Shown here one piece after another: positions 1 to 7,369 of a stretch of 23,480 nt of DNA (positions are counted from its first letter, which is position 1; each line of letters begins with the position of its first letter). The notes under the pieces were generated by a model, which worked only from the letters and a program-made list of their open reading frames with translations, ran no database searches and was not told the origin of the DNA. The translations under genes and the position numbers were made by a program. The DNA is from CAZZCP01 sp964653235. GTDB lineage: Bacteria > Bdellovibrionota > Bdellovibrionia > Bdellovibrionales > UBA840. The stretch is taken from assembly GCA_964653235.1 (NCBI GenBank), contig CAZZCP010000037.1, positions 1 to 23,480 on the forward strand. Direction: 5' to 3'.

Positions 1-774
1 CGTACCTTTACCGCCGCTAATGATGGCACCGGCATGACCCATTCTCTTTCCTGGAGGGGCTGTGCTACCAGCAATAAAAGCAACAACGGGTTTTTTGAAC
101 TCACGCTTGATGTAATCTGCGGCTTCTTCTTCGGCGGTTCCACCAATTTCACCGATCATAATCACGGCATCGGTATCGGCATCTTTATTGAATTCCTCTA
201 AGACATCAATAAAGTTGGTGCCGTTGACGGGGTCGCCGCCGATACCCACACAAGTAGACTGTCCAAGCCCAACTTGACCAAGTTGAAACACAGCCTCATA
301 GGTCAAGGTGCCCGAACGAGAGAGCACACCAATTCTTCCCTCTTTGTGAATAAAACCAGGCATAATGCCGATTTTACATTGACCAGGCGTAATGACTCCG
401 GGGCAGTTGGGGCCAACCAGGCGAGTCTTTTTGCCTTCCATAAATCTCTTTACTTTCACCATATCTGTTATTGGGATTCCCTCTGTTATGCAAATTACCA
501 GATCTAAATCAGCATCTACTGCTTCCATGATGGAGTCGGCAGCAAAGGGAGGAGGTACATAAATAACAGAGGCATTGCAGCCGGTTTTTTCTTTGGCCTC
601 TTCTACTGTGTTAAAAACAGGAAGACCCAAATGAGTTGTTCCACCCTTTCCGGGGGTCACTCCGCCAACCATTTGTGTGCCATACTCTATCGCTTGTTGG
701 GTGTGAAAGGTTCCGTTCTTACCAGTGATTCCTTGGCAAATTACTTTGGTATCTTTGTTTACGAAAATAGCCAT
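1..774 (-). CDS. sucD: Succinyl-CoA ligase alpha subunit (partial, C-terminus off the window)
   Basis: Alpha subunit of succinyl-CoA synthetase, which interconverts succinyl-CoA and succinate with substrate-level phosphorylation in the TCA cycle; it forms a complex with SucC. The visible 258 residues begin MAIFVNKDTKVICQGITGKNG, the CoA-binding Rossmann N-terminus of the family, and continue with VGPNCPGVITPG and IGEIGGTAEEEAA. His247, in the RMGHAGAIISGGKG segment near the left edge, matches the histidine that is phosphorylated during catalysis. The family is usually about 290 residues, so roughly 30 are missing beyond base 1. The ATG at 774 is set by a GGAGG (781-785 on this strand) that lies inside the end of sucC; only one base separates the sucC stop from this start, so translation is probably coupled. 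Last visible gene of the icd-mdh-sucC-sucD operon. Identification is secure. Confidence 0.97.
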   Translation of the reverse strand, partial: MAIFVNKDTKVICQGITGKNGTFHTQQAIEYGTQMVGGVTPGKGGTTHLGLPVFNTVEEAKEKTGCNASVIYVPPPFAADSIMEAVDADLDLVICITEGIPITDMVKVKRFMEGKKTRLVGPNCPGVITPGQCKIGIMPGFIHKEGRIGVLSRSGTLTYEAVFQLGQVGLGQSTCVGIGGDPVNGTNFIDVLEEFNKDADTDAVIMIGEIGGTAEEEAADYIKREFKKPVVAFIAGSTAPPGKRMGHAGAIISGGKGT

Positions 775-775
775 C

Positions 776-1927
776 TTATGCCTCCTTCACAGCAGCGACG
801 ATTTTTTCTGCGGCATCGGTTAAGTCATTGGCAGGAACAATGTTCAAGCCACTCTCGCTGAGCATTTTCTTACCTTCTTCGACATTGGTTCCAGCAAGGC
901 GAACCACTAGGGGAACCTTCAAGCCGACTTCTTTAGAAGCCGCGATCACCCCTTCGGCGATCACATCACACTTCATGATTCCGCCAAAGATATTGACCAA
1001 AATCCCTTTTACATTGGGGTCGGCCAAAATAATTTTAAAAGCAGCAGTTACTTTTTCAGCAGTAGCTCCACCTCCCACATCTAAGAAGTTGGCAGGGTTT
1101 GAGCCGTGAAGTTTGATGATATCCATAGTGGCCATGGCAAGACCGGCGCCATTGACCATACAACCGATATCTCCATCGAGCTTAATAAAAGCAAGATCAT
1201 ATTTTGAAGCTTCAATTTCGGCAGGATCTTCTTCGGTCAAGTCTCGCATCTCTTGAATGTCGGGGTGTCGATAAAGCGCATTCGAGTCAAAATTCATTTT
1301 GGCATCAAGACAAATGACATCGCCTTCGGCGGTTTCAACTAGGGGATTGATCTCGGCGATCGAGCAATCTTTTTCAATCAAAGCATTGTAGAGGCCAGTG
1401 AAAAATTTAACCGCCTTCTTGGCGGCATCGCCGCTCATGCCAATTTTATAGGCGAGCTGACGAGCTTGAAAAGGCACCAAGCCAGTAGCTGGGTCAATGT
1501 GAACATTGTGAATCAGTTCAGGATTTTTTTCTGCCACCTCTTCGATTTCGGTTCCGCCCTCTGAAGATGCCATCAAAGTAATTCGACCTACGGCGCGATC
1601 TAAAAGTGCGGCAACGTAGTATTCTTTTTTGATATTGCAACCTTGCTCAATAAAAAGTTTGTTGACTTTTTTGCCTTCAGGACCTGTTTGATGCGTGACC
1701 AAGACTTTTGCATGTTCTTTGACCTCATCGAGTGATTTAGCGATTTTTACCCCGCCAGCTTTGCCGCGGCCACCAGCGTGAATTTGAGCTTTCACAACCC
1801 ATAAATTGCCACCTATTTGTTTTGCAGCATCCACAGCTTCTTCAACTGTATTTGCCACTCTTCCCTCTAGAGTTTTCACTCCAAAGTTTCTTAAAACTTC
1901 TTTTGCTTGATACTCATGAATATTCAT
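776..1927 (-). CDS. sucC: Succinyl-CoA ligase (ADP/GDP-forming) beta subunit
   Basis: Nucleotide-binding beta subunit of succinyl-CoA synthetase, working with SucD in the cytoplasm. The protein is 383 residues, close to the usual 386-390. It has an ATP-grasp N-terminal half: K46 and the GGRGKAGGV glycine loop (52-60), EINPL (192-196) and the Mg-ligand region around D208. The C-terminal ligase half has GCMVNGAGLAMATMD (255-269) and NIFGGIMKCD (312-321). The ATG at 1927 follows a strong GGAGG (1935-1939) with good spacing and gives the family N-terminus MNIHEYQAKE. It lies 18 bases downstream of mdh and 1 base upstream of sucD. Both halves are intact and no oddities were seen. Whether it prefers ATP or GTP cannot be read from the sequence. 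Confidence 0.98.
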   Translation of the reverse strand: MNIHEYQAKEVLRNFGVKTLEGRVANTVEEAVDAAKQIGGNLWVVKAQIHAGGRGKAGGVKIAKSLDEVKEHAKVLVTHQTGPEGKKVNKLFIEQGCNIKKEYYVAALLDRAVGRITLMASSEGGTEIEEVAEKNPELIHNVHIDPATGLVPFQARQLAYKIGMSGDAAKKAVKFFTGLYNALIEKDCSIAEINPLVETAEGDVICLDAKMNFDSNALYRHPDIQEMRDLTEEDPAEIEASKYDLAFIKLDGDIGCMVNGAGLAMATMDIIKLHGSNPANFLDVGGGATAEKVTAAFKIILADPNVKGILVNIFGGIMKCDVIAEGVIAASKEVGLKVPLVVRLAGTNVEEGKKMLSESGLNIVPANDLTDAAEKIVAAVKEA

Positions 1928-1945
1928 CGTTTTGCCTCCAGCGGC

Positions 1946-2884
1946 TTAATTCAAGTTCTTCAATGCTGCTACTAAATCTTCAACCGCTTTGATCGAATTG
2001 TCCAAACCGGCTCTTTCTTCCTCATTCAATTCCAACTCAATGACTTTTTCGAGTCCGTTTTTGCCGAGTTGGCACAAAACTCCGATAAAAAGACCATTGA
2101 CTCCATATTCGCCTTCAAGTTGAGCGGCGCAAGGTAAAATTCTTTGTTGGTCTTTTAAAATGGCCTCAGCCATTTGTACCGCAGAAGCTGAAGGAGCATA
2201 GTAGGCCGAACCTGTTTTTAAGAGACCAACAATTTCAGCTCCACCTTTGCGAGTTCTTTCTACCAGTTCTTCGATTTTTTGCTCACTCATAAAAGTGGTG
2301 AGTGGTAAACCACCAATACTGCAGTATCTTGGCATTGGAACCATGGTGTCGCCGTGGCCACCCAATACAAAGGCGTGAATGTCTTTTACGCTAATTTTAG
2401 TCTCTTCGGCGATAAAGGCGCGAAAGCGTGCACTGTCTAAGATACCAGCCATGCCAATGACTCTTTCGCGGGGAAAGCCCAACTCTTCTTTAGCCACATA
2501 GGCCATGGCATCGAGTGGGTTTGATACGATAATCACAATCGAGTTGGGAGAGAATTCTTTTATGCCAGCACAAACATCTTTCATAATTTTTGAGTTGGTG
2601 GCGAGAAGATCATCGCGGCTCATTCCTGGTTTTCTGGGAAGACCAGCGGTTACGATGACAACATCAGATCCGGCAGTGTCTTTGTAGTCGGCGGTGCCAA
2701 TGACTGTAGAGTCAAAACCTTCTACAGGGGATGCTTCAAAAAGATCGAGAGCCTTGCCTTTGGCAGAGCCTTCGTTGATATCTAAAAGAACGACATCACC
2801 GAGTTCTTTGGCAGCGGCCCAATGAGCGCAGGTAGAGCCAACAAAGCCGGCTCCGATAACAGAGATTTTTTTTCTAGTATGCAT
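1946..2884 (-). CDS. mdh: Malate dehydrogenase (LDH-like type)
   Basis: NAD-dependent malate dehydrogenase that interconverts malate and oxaloacetate in the TCA cycle. The 312-residue protein has the Rossmann dinucleotide motif GAGFVG (11-16) with acidic D35 at the end of the second strand, which favours NAD over NADP. The active-site loop LPRKPGMSRDDL contributes R84 and R90, SNPLDAM (121-127) holds the conserved Asn, and the catalytic His is H177 in GGHGDTM. The RKPGM loop is the malate-type rather than lactate-type sequence, so lactate dehydrogenase is unlikely. It belongs to the LDH-like clade of bacterial MDHs, not the E. coli dimeric clade. It sits 13 bases after icd and 18 bases before sucC, in one operon. 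Confidence 0.96.
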   Translation of the reverse strand: MHTRKKISVIGAGFVGSTCAHWAAAKELGDVVLLDINEGSAKGKALDLFEASPVEGFDSTVIGTADYKDTAGSDVVIVTAGLPRKPGMSRDDLLATNSKIMKDVCAGIKEFSPNSIVIIVSNPLDAMAYVAKEELGFPRERVIGMAGILDSARFRAFIAEETKISVKDIHAFVLGGHGDTMVPMPRYCSIGGLPLTTFMSEQKIEELVERTRKGGAEIVGLLKTGSAYYAPSASAVQMAEAILKDQQRILPCAAQLEGEYGVNGLFIGVLCQLGKNGLEKVIELELNEEERAGLDNSIKAVEDLVAALKNLN

Positions 2885-2897
2885 GATAAAACCTTCC

Positions 2898-4145
2898 TTA
2901 CATATTGTTTATAATTTCTTGACCAAATTCAGAACATTTTAAGAGCGTAGCGCCTTCCATTTGGCGATGAAAGTCATAAGTTACGCGTTTGCTTTGAATT
3001 GCTTTTTGCAATCCAGTTTCTATTTTTTGAGCTGCTTCTTTCCAGCCCAAGTACTCTAGCATCATGGCTCCTGATAAAATCAAAGAGCCAGGATTCACTT
3101 TGTCTTGTCCTGCATATTTTGGAGCCGTTCCATGAGTGGCCTCAAAAACGGCAAAGCCATCACCAATATTGGCTCCGGGGGCAATTCCCAATCCACCCAC
3201 TTGGGCAGCCAATGCATCACTCATATAATCCCCATTTAAATTGGGCAAAACCAAAACCTCATATTCCGCAGGTCTCAATAGGGCTTGCTGAAACATATTG
3301 TCGGCGATACGATCTTTAATCAAAATTTTGCCCTCAGGAGTTTTGCCATCAAATTTCTGCCAAACTTCATCTTCAGTGATGGTTTTGTCGGGGTAGTATT
3401 CTTTTGCAGCTTCATAGCTCCAGTTTTTAAAAGCACCTTCTGTGCTCTTCATGATATTGCCTTTGTGAACAATCGTTACGCTGTCTCTGCCATTCTCAAT
3501 GGCATATTCTATTGCCATTTTGGTGATTCTTTTACTGCCAAAAGCGCTAATGGGTTTGATTGTAATCCCTGAAGAGGGACGAATCGTTTTTCCAAACTTA
3601 GCAGCCAAATCGATAAATGCATTGGCCTCATCAGTATTAGCATTCCACTCGATACCGGCGTAAATGTCTTCGGTATTTTCACGAAAGATAACCATATCGA
3701 CATCTTCAGGATTTTTAACAGGAGCAGGCACTCCTTGATACCACTTACAAGGCCTTACACAAGCGTAAAGATCCATTTCTTGACGAATACCTACGTTGAT
3801 CGAGCGAAAACCTCCACCAACAGGAGTAGTCAAAGGTCCTTTAATTGATACGCGATGCGCTTTCATGGCGGCAATGCTTTCAGCGGGAAGCCATTCATTT
3901 TCGCCATAAAGATGAACTGACTTTTCTCCGGCATAGATTTCACACCATGAGATTTTCTTTTTTCCAGAAAAAGTTTTTTCAACGGCAGCATCGAGAACTT
4001 TTTTTGTTGCTGCCCATATATCAGGTCCTGTTCCATCACCTTCAATAAAATTGATAATGGGGTTGTCAGGAACCACTGGTTTGTTTTTAGAGTCAATTTG
4101 AATAAACTCTCCATCGGGCACTTGAACGTGCTTGTAATCAGACAT
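2898..4145 (-). CDS. icd: Isocitrate dehydrogenase, NADP-dependent
   Basis: Oxidative decarboxylation of isocitrate to 2-oxoglutarate, producing NADPH; cytoplasmic TCA enzyme. The 415-residue length matches the E. coli-type homodimeric enzyme (416). Visible landmarks are GEGDGTGPDIW-like INFIEGDGTGPDIW (31-44), the substrate loop GGFRSINVGIRQ (111-122), IFRENTEDIYAG (153-164), and the cofactor segment HGTAPKYAG (338-346). K343 and Y344 occupy the positions that select the NADP 2'-phosphate in E. coli. S115 matches the serine phosphorylated by AceK in enterobacteria; no aceK is in view, so regulation this way is untested. The ATG at 4145 has only a modest upstream SD (CGAGGTT, about 4149-4155). 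First gene of the TCA operon, so expression of mdh-sucCD probably depends on its promoter. Confidence 0.97.
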   Translation of the reverse strand: MSDYKHVQVPDGEFIQIDSKNKPVVPDNPIINFIEGDGTGPDIWAATKKVLDAAVEKTFSGKKKISWCEIYAGEKSVHLYGENEWLPAESIAAMKAHRVSIKGPLTTPVGGGFRSINVGIRQEMDLYACVRPCKWYQGVPAPVKNPEDVDMVIFRENTEDIYAGIEWNANTDEANAFIDLAAKFGKTIRPSSGITIKPISAFGSKRITKMAIEYAIENGRDSVTIVHKGNIMKSTEGAFKNWSYEAAKEYYPDKTITEDEVWQKFDGKTPEGKILIKDRIADNMFQQALLRPAEYEVLVLPNLNGDYMSDALAAQVGGLGIAPGANIGDGFAVFEATHGTAPKYAGQDKVNPGSLILSGAMMLEYLGWKEAAQKIETGLQKAIQSKRVTYDFHRQMEGATLLKCSEFGQEIINNM

Positions 4146-4189
4146 TGTAACCTCGTTTTTAAGAAATTGATTAATTGTAAAAGCAAGGT

Positions 4190-4216
4190 TTTATAAAGAG
4201 AAGGCTTTGCATGCAA
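4190..4216 (-). promoter_or_regulatory. Candidate promoter of the icd-mdh-sucCD operon
   Basis: On the minus strand TTGCAT (4216-4211) is followed by TATAAA (4195-4190) at a short 15-base spacing, or by TAAAAC at 17 bases. The -35 lies inside the perfect 10-base palindrome TTGCATGCAA (4207-4216), which could be an operator. Transcription would start roughly 40 bases before the icd ATG. The spacing is imperfect, so this is a tentative call. Confidence 0.35.
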
Positions 4217-4228
4217 TGTCACCAATTA

Positions 4229-4256
4229 TTGCGTAGCACCAAGCTCTCGGTATCAA
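4229..4256 (+). promoter_or_regulatory. Weak candidate promoter for the Mla-type operon
   Basis: TTGCGT (4229-4234) and TATCAA (4251-4256) with a 16-base spacer lie in the 166-base divergent region between icd and the first ATPase gene, with a predicted leader of about 50 bases. Each hexamer matches the consensus at about four positions. It is listed because some promoter must lie here, but the exact position is uncertain. Confidence 0.25.
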
Positions 4257-4311
4257 TGAATATTTTCAAAATCTTCTTGTTTCTAATAGATCGCAAGAAG
4301 ACAATAATTTC

Positions 4312-5079
4312 ATGTCGAAAACAAAGACCTTAATTCGCTTCGACCGTGTTGGAATCGCTTTTCCCGATCTCAATTTATTGCAGAATGTGTCATTTGACTT
4401 ACTCGAGCATGAGAGCTTGGTTCTGGTGGGACCCAGTGGAGAAGGGAAGTCAGTGCTCTTGAAAATGGCGGGAGGAATTTTGCCGCCTACATCAGGAGAA
4501 GTCTTTATTGATGGACAAAGCCTTTACAAAATTTCAGAAGATGAGAAAATTCAAGTTTTGCGGCGCATGGGCATGCTTTTCCAAAAAAACGCACTTTTTG
4601 ACTCCTTTACATGTAAAGAAAATATTGCTTTTGCTTTAAGAGAAACCACCGACACACCCGAAAATGAAATCGAAGAGATTTGTATGAAGTTTTTAGAAGA
4701 TGTTGGAATTCCGCATGCAAAAGACCTGTATCCCGATGAAATATCGGGAGGGATGCAAAAGCGTCTTGGAATTGCTCGAGCCCTAGCATTAAAACCCGAA
4801 ATCATATTTTATGATGATCCCACAGCAGGACTTGATCCAATAACCAGTAGAAAAATCATCGAACTGATTTTAGAGCTCAAAGAAGAATACAAATCGACAG
4901 TGATTGCCATTACCAATGATATGAATCGCGCCTATCAAATGGCCGATAAAATTGCTTTGGTGGCCGAGGGAGGTCTTAAGCTAATGAACTCAGTGGATGA
5001 GGCAAAAGAGAGCCAAGATCCTAGAGTTTTTCAGTTTTTACGGGGAAATCTAAAGGGCCCGCTAACGAAGGCAGAATGA
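4312..5079 (+). CDS. Mla/Mce-type ABC transporter ATPase 1 (degenerate catalytic residues)
   Basis: MlaF-like ATPase expected to power phospholipid movement between the membranes with the MlaE permeases and MlaD encoded downstream. The 255-residue protein has a good Walker A, GPSGEGKS (40-47), Q-loop Q91 and a canonical signature ISGGMQKR (144-151). Walker B ends IIFYDDP, so the catalytic Glu position is Asp169. The switch histidine is replaced: ITNDM puts Asn202 where SHD is expected. Both changes were checked in the DNA (GAT GAT CCC; ACC AAT GAT). C-terminal DPRVFQFLRGNLKGP resembles the MlaF tail DPRVRQFL. The gene overlaps the next ATPase by four bases (ATGA). These features suggest a partner that hydrolyses poorly at its own site and works as half of a heterodimer with ATPase 2. 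The family call is firm; the lipid substrate is inferred. Confidence 0.9.
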   Translation: MSKTKTLIRFDRVGIAFPDLNLLQNVSFDLLEHESLVLVGPSGEGKSVLLKMAGGILPPTSGEVFIDGQSLYKISEDEKIQVLRRMGMLFQKNALFDSFTCKENIAFALRETTDTPENEIEEICMKFLEDVGIPHAKDLYPDEISGGMQKRLGIARALALKPEIIFYDDPTAGLDPITSRKIIELILELKEEYKSTVIAITNDMNRAYQMADKIALVAEGGLKLMNSVDEAKESQDPRVFQFLRGNLKGPLTKAE

Positions 5080-5801
5080 TACGTTTTGAGAATTTAAGAA
5101 AAAGCTTTGGCGAAAGAGAAATACTCAAAGGGATAAGTTTTGAGGTTCCGACAGGGAATATTCTATTTATTCTTGGAACCAGCGGTACTGGCAAATCGGT
5201 CTTGTTAAAAAATTTAGTGGGATTGCTTCGGCCAACAAGCGGCAAGATTTATATAGATGATCTTGAACTTACCCAACTGAGTGAAGAGCAGTATTTTGAT
5301 GTTCGTAAGAAATGCGGCATGGTTTTTCAACATCCTGCCCTTTTAGATTCTATAAGTGTATTTGAAAATATTGCCTTTGGACTTCGACGTCATTTTAGTA
5401 TGAGTGAAGAAGAAATTGTTGCTAGAGTGCACGAGTGCTTGTCATTGGTATATTTAAAAGAGGCTGTGTTAGAAAAGAAACCTGCGCAAATTTCTTATGG
5501 AATGCAAAAAAGAGTGAGTTTAGCGCGAACCTTGGCAATTCAACCCGAAATTCTTCTTTTTGATGAACCCACTACGGGTTTAGATCCGATAACGACCAAT
5601 GCTGTGAATAATTTAATTCAAGAGTTATCTCGAAAGCTAAACACGACTTCTATAGTAGTTAGTCATGATATGCATTGCGCTTTAGCCATTGCCGATCGTA
5701 TTATTGTTTTAGATAAGGGCCATATTGTTGATCAGGGAACACCAGAAGATTTAAGAAATAGCAAGCAACAATTGGTCATCGACTTTTTGTCGGAGGTTTA
5801 A
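5076..5801 (+). CDS. Mla/Mce-type ABC transporter ATPase 2 (catalytically complete, altered signature)
   Basis: Second MlaF-like ATPase, 241 residues, starting at the ATG that overlaps the previous stop (ATGA). Walker A is GTSGTGKS (34-41), Walker B ILLFDEP has the catalytic Glu164, the D-loop is GLDP and the switch His197 sits in VVSHDM, so its own ATP-hydrolysis residues are intact. The signature is ISYGMQKR (139-146): Tyr141 replaces the first Gly of the usual LSGGQ/ISGGM. This defect is complementary to that of ATPase 1 and would fall in the same composite ATP site. It ends 1 base before the ATT start of the first permease, and its last codons carry that gene's GGAGG. The ABC family is certain; heterodimerisation is inference. 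Confidence 0.92.
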   Translation: MIRFENLRKSFGEREILKGISFEVPTGNILFILGTSGTGKSVLLKNLVGLLRPTSGKIYIDDLELTQLSEEQYFDVRKKCGMVFQHPALLDSISVFENIAFGLRRHFSMSEEEIVARVHECLSLVYLKEAVLEKKPAQISYGMQKRVSLARTLAIQPEILLFDEPTTGLDPITTNAVNNLIQELSRKLNTTSIVVSHDMHCALAIADRIIVLDKGHIVDQGTPEDLRNSKQQLVIDFLSEV

Positions 5802-5805
5802 GATT
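5792..5805 (+). promoter_or_regulatory. Shine-Dalgarno and AUU start deciding the first permease start
   Basis: A perfect GGAGG (5792-5796) is followed by six bases and ATT at 5803. The permease frame is open back into the ATPase gene, but no ATG, GTG or TTG occurs in it until the GTG at 5974, which would remove about 57 residues including the first membrane-associated segment. An AUU start, as known for infC, is the best fit. Confidence 0.7.
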
Positions 5806-6579
5806 TTTTCACGGATTGAAAGATCGATCACAGAGTTAGGTAGTATTTGTCTTTTTGTTAAAGACGTTAGTTATTATGCCGTTTTTCAATCTTGTAAACG
5901 GGTAGAGATTATTCAACAAATCTGGCAGGTTTTCGTACAAAGCTTTCCAACCACAGCACTTGCCGGTTTTTTTGTGGGTGCCATTCTCTCGGTTCAATTT
6001 AGTATGCAAGTTGAGATGTTTGGTGCCCTAGGCTATTTGGGTGGATTGACTACCAGTGGTACGGTAAGAGAAGTGGGGCCTCTATTGATCGCATTTATGT
6101 TGAGCGGAAAAGTCGGTGCCTATACCTCTGCAGAGCTAGGTACCATGCGGGTGACTGAGCAAATTGATGCAATTCGTTGCCTAGGAGCCAATCCGATTCA
6201 AGAGATTATATTACCACGTTTTTGGGGAATTATTGTCTCTAGTTTTTTTCTTCTCAGTTTTGGACTTTTGCTCTCGGTTTTTGGTGGTATGTTGATGGCA
6301 ATGATTTTTTCGGGAATTAGCCCGCAAGAATATCTTCGTCATGTTCCAACTATTGTTACTTTTCCTTCGATATTAAGCGGACTTTTTAAGTGCTTTGTTT
6401 TTGCTTTTTTGCTGGCCTCAATTTGCACCTACAAGGGATATCATACTTCAGGGGGAGCGAAGGGTGTTGGCAAAGCTGTGATCAGCACTTCAGTAACAAC
6501 AATGTTTAGCATTGTGGTGGCAGATTGGTTTACAAGTTTGATTGGTGATACCATTTTACAAATTTATTTGGAGTCTTAG
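5803..6579 (+). CDS. MlaE/YrbE-type permease 1, AUU start
   Basis: Inner-membrane permease of the MlaE (YrbE) family, forming the transmembrane part of the lipid transporter. With the ATT start the protein is 258 residues, matching permease 2 (257) and the family (about 260). The N-terminus contains an amphipathic segment (RIERSITELGSICLFVKD) like other MlaE proteins, then hydrophobic helices. The family core is clear: TVREVGPLLIAFMLSGKVGA, ELGTMRVTEQIDAIRCLGANP and LPRFWG, the coupling region that contacts the ATPase. The C-terminus keeps GAKGVGKAV, equivalent to the GISRATT/GVGKATT family motif. A GTG at 5974 is the only conventional upstream start, but it has no SD and truncates the fold. 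Permeases 1 and 2 are clearly different in sequence, suggesting a heterodimer as in mycobacterial YrbEA/YrbEB. Confidence 0.88.
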   Translation: MFSRIERSITELGSICLFVKDVSYYAVFQSCKRVEIIQQIWQVFVQSFPTTALAGFFVGAILSVQFSMQVEMFGALGYLGGLTTSGTVREVGPLLIAFMLSGKVGAYTSAELGTMRVTEQIDAIRCLGANPIQEIILPRFWGIIVSSFFLLSFGLLLSVFGGMLMAMIFSGISPQEYLRHVPTIVTFPSILSGLFKCFVFAFLLASICTYKGYHTSGGAKGVGKAVISTSVTTMFSIVVADWFTSLIGDTILQIYLES

Positions 6580-7353
6580 TTGGTTGCTGTTTTAGGAAGA
6601 GGACTGCTTCAGTCTTCAAAATCACTAGGTAGTTTTTTAGAGTTGATGCTTCAGAGCTTTGTGTTTGCTCTTAAGCCTCCCTTTCGCTTTAAAGAACTGA
6701 TTCAGCATATTTATTTTATTGCCAATGAATCTGCTCCGGTGGTTCTGATTTGTGTTAGTTTTGCTGCCAGCGTAACAATAATTGAGTCCTCTTTTCATAT
6801 GAAGATTGTTATACAAAATGATTCGATGGTTCCAGGTTTTGCTTCTTTGTTAATATTAAGAGAGTTGGGTTCTGTGGTTTCTTGTTTGTTGGTGGGTTCA
6901 CGAGTCGGTGCCGGTTGGGCTGCTCAAGTTGGTACAATGAAAGTAACAGAACAAATAGATGCGTTAAAACTTCTTGGAATACAACCGGTGCAATATTTGG
7001 TTGCCCCGAGATTGCTTGCCAGTATTATTGGCTGTTTTACCTTGGCTGCTCTTGCTAACCTTACTTGTTTGTATGTAGCCATGTGGGTGAGTAATTTGAG
7101 TCTAGGCTATACGACGGGTAATTTTATCAGTACAATGAACTTGTTTGTAAGCTTTAAAGACTTGTTCTTTGCTTGCATCAAAGGTGCCTGTTTTGGAGTT
7201 TTAATTCCCTTGGTATCTTGCTACTGTGGATTTCGATGTGAAGCAGGAGCTGAGGGAGTAGGTAAAGCAACCACACAGGCCGTGGTTATTATATCTGTAG
7301 GTATTATTATTATGGATTTTGTTTTAACTTGGTTCTTTTCGAACTTTTATTAA
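6580..7353 (+). CDS. MlaE/YrbE-type permease 2
   Basis: Second MlaE-family permease, 257 residues. It starts at TTG directly after the TAG stop of permease 1 with no gap, and a GGAG six bases upstream of the TTG supports that start. Family landmarks are LILRELGSVVSCLLVGSRVGAG, QVGTMKVTEQIDALKLLGIQP, VAPRLLAS, and the C-terminal GAEGVGKATTQAVV followed by a last helix. About five or six hydrophobic segments are visible. It most likely pairs with permease 1 to build an asymmetric core. The tandem arrangement of two unlike permeases after two unlike ATPases, all near-abutting, points to fixed 1:1 stoichiometry. The family is firm; the direction of lipid flow cannot be told from the sequence. Confidence 0.93.
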   Translation: MVAVLGRGLLQSSKSLGSFLELMLQSFVFALKPPFRFKELIQHIYFIANESAPVVLICVSFAASVTIIESSFHMKIVIQNDSMVPGFASLLILRELGSVVSCLLVGSRVGAGWAAQVGTMKVTEQIDALKLLGIQPVQYLVAPRLLASIIGCFTLAALANLTCLYVAMWVSNLSLGYTTGNFISTMNLFVSFKDLFFACIKGACFGVLIPLVSCYCGFRCEAGAEGVGKATTQAVVIISVGIIIMDFVLTWFFSNFY

Positions 7354-7369
7354 GGGGTTTATTTTAAGG

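Noticed and set aside
1..4145. Plus-strand open frames opposite the TCA genes
   Set aside because: They lie antisense to well-conserved sucD, sucC, mdh and icd, lack SD sequences and resemble no protein family.
5974..6579. Shorter MlaE-like permease from GTG 5974
   Set aside because: No SD precedes this GTG and it would remove the first quarter of the MlaE fold; the ATT at 5803 has a perfect SD and gives the family length.
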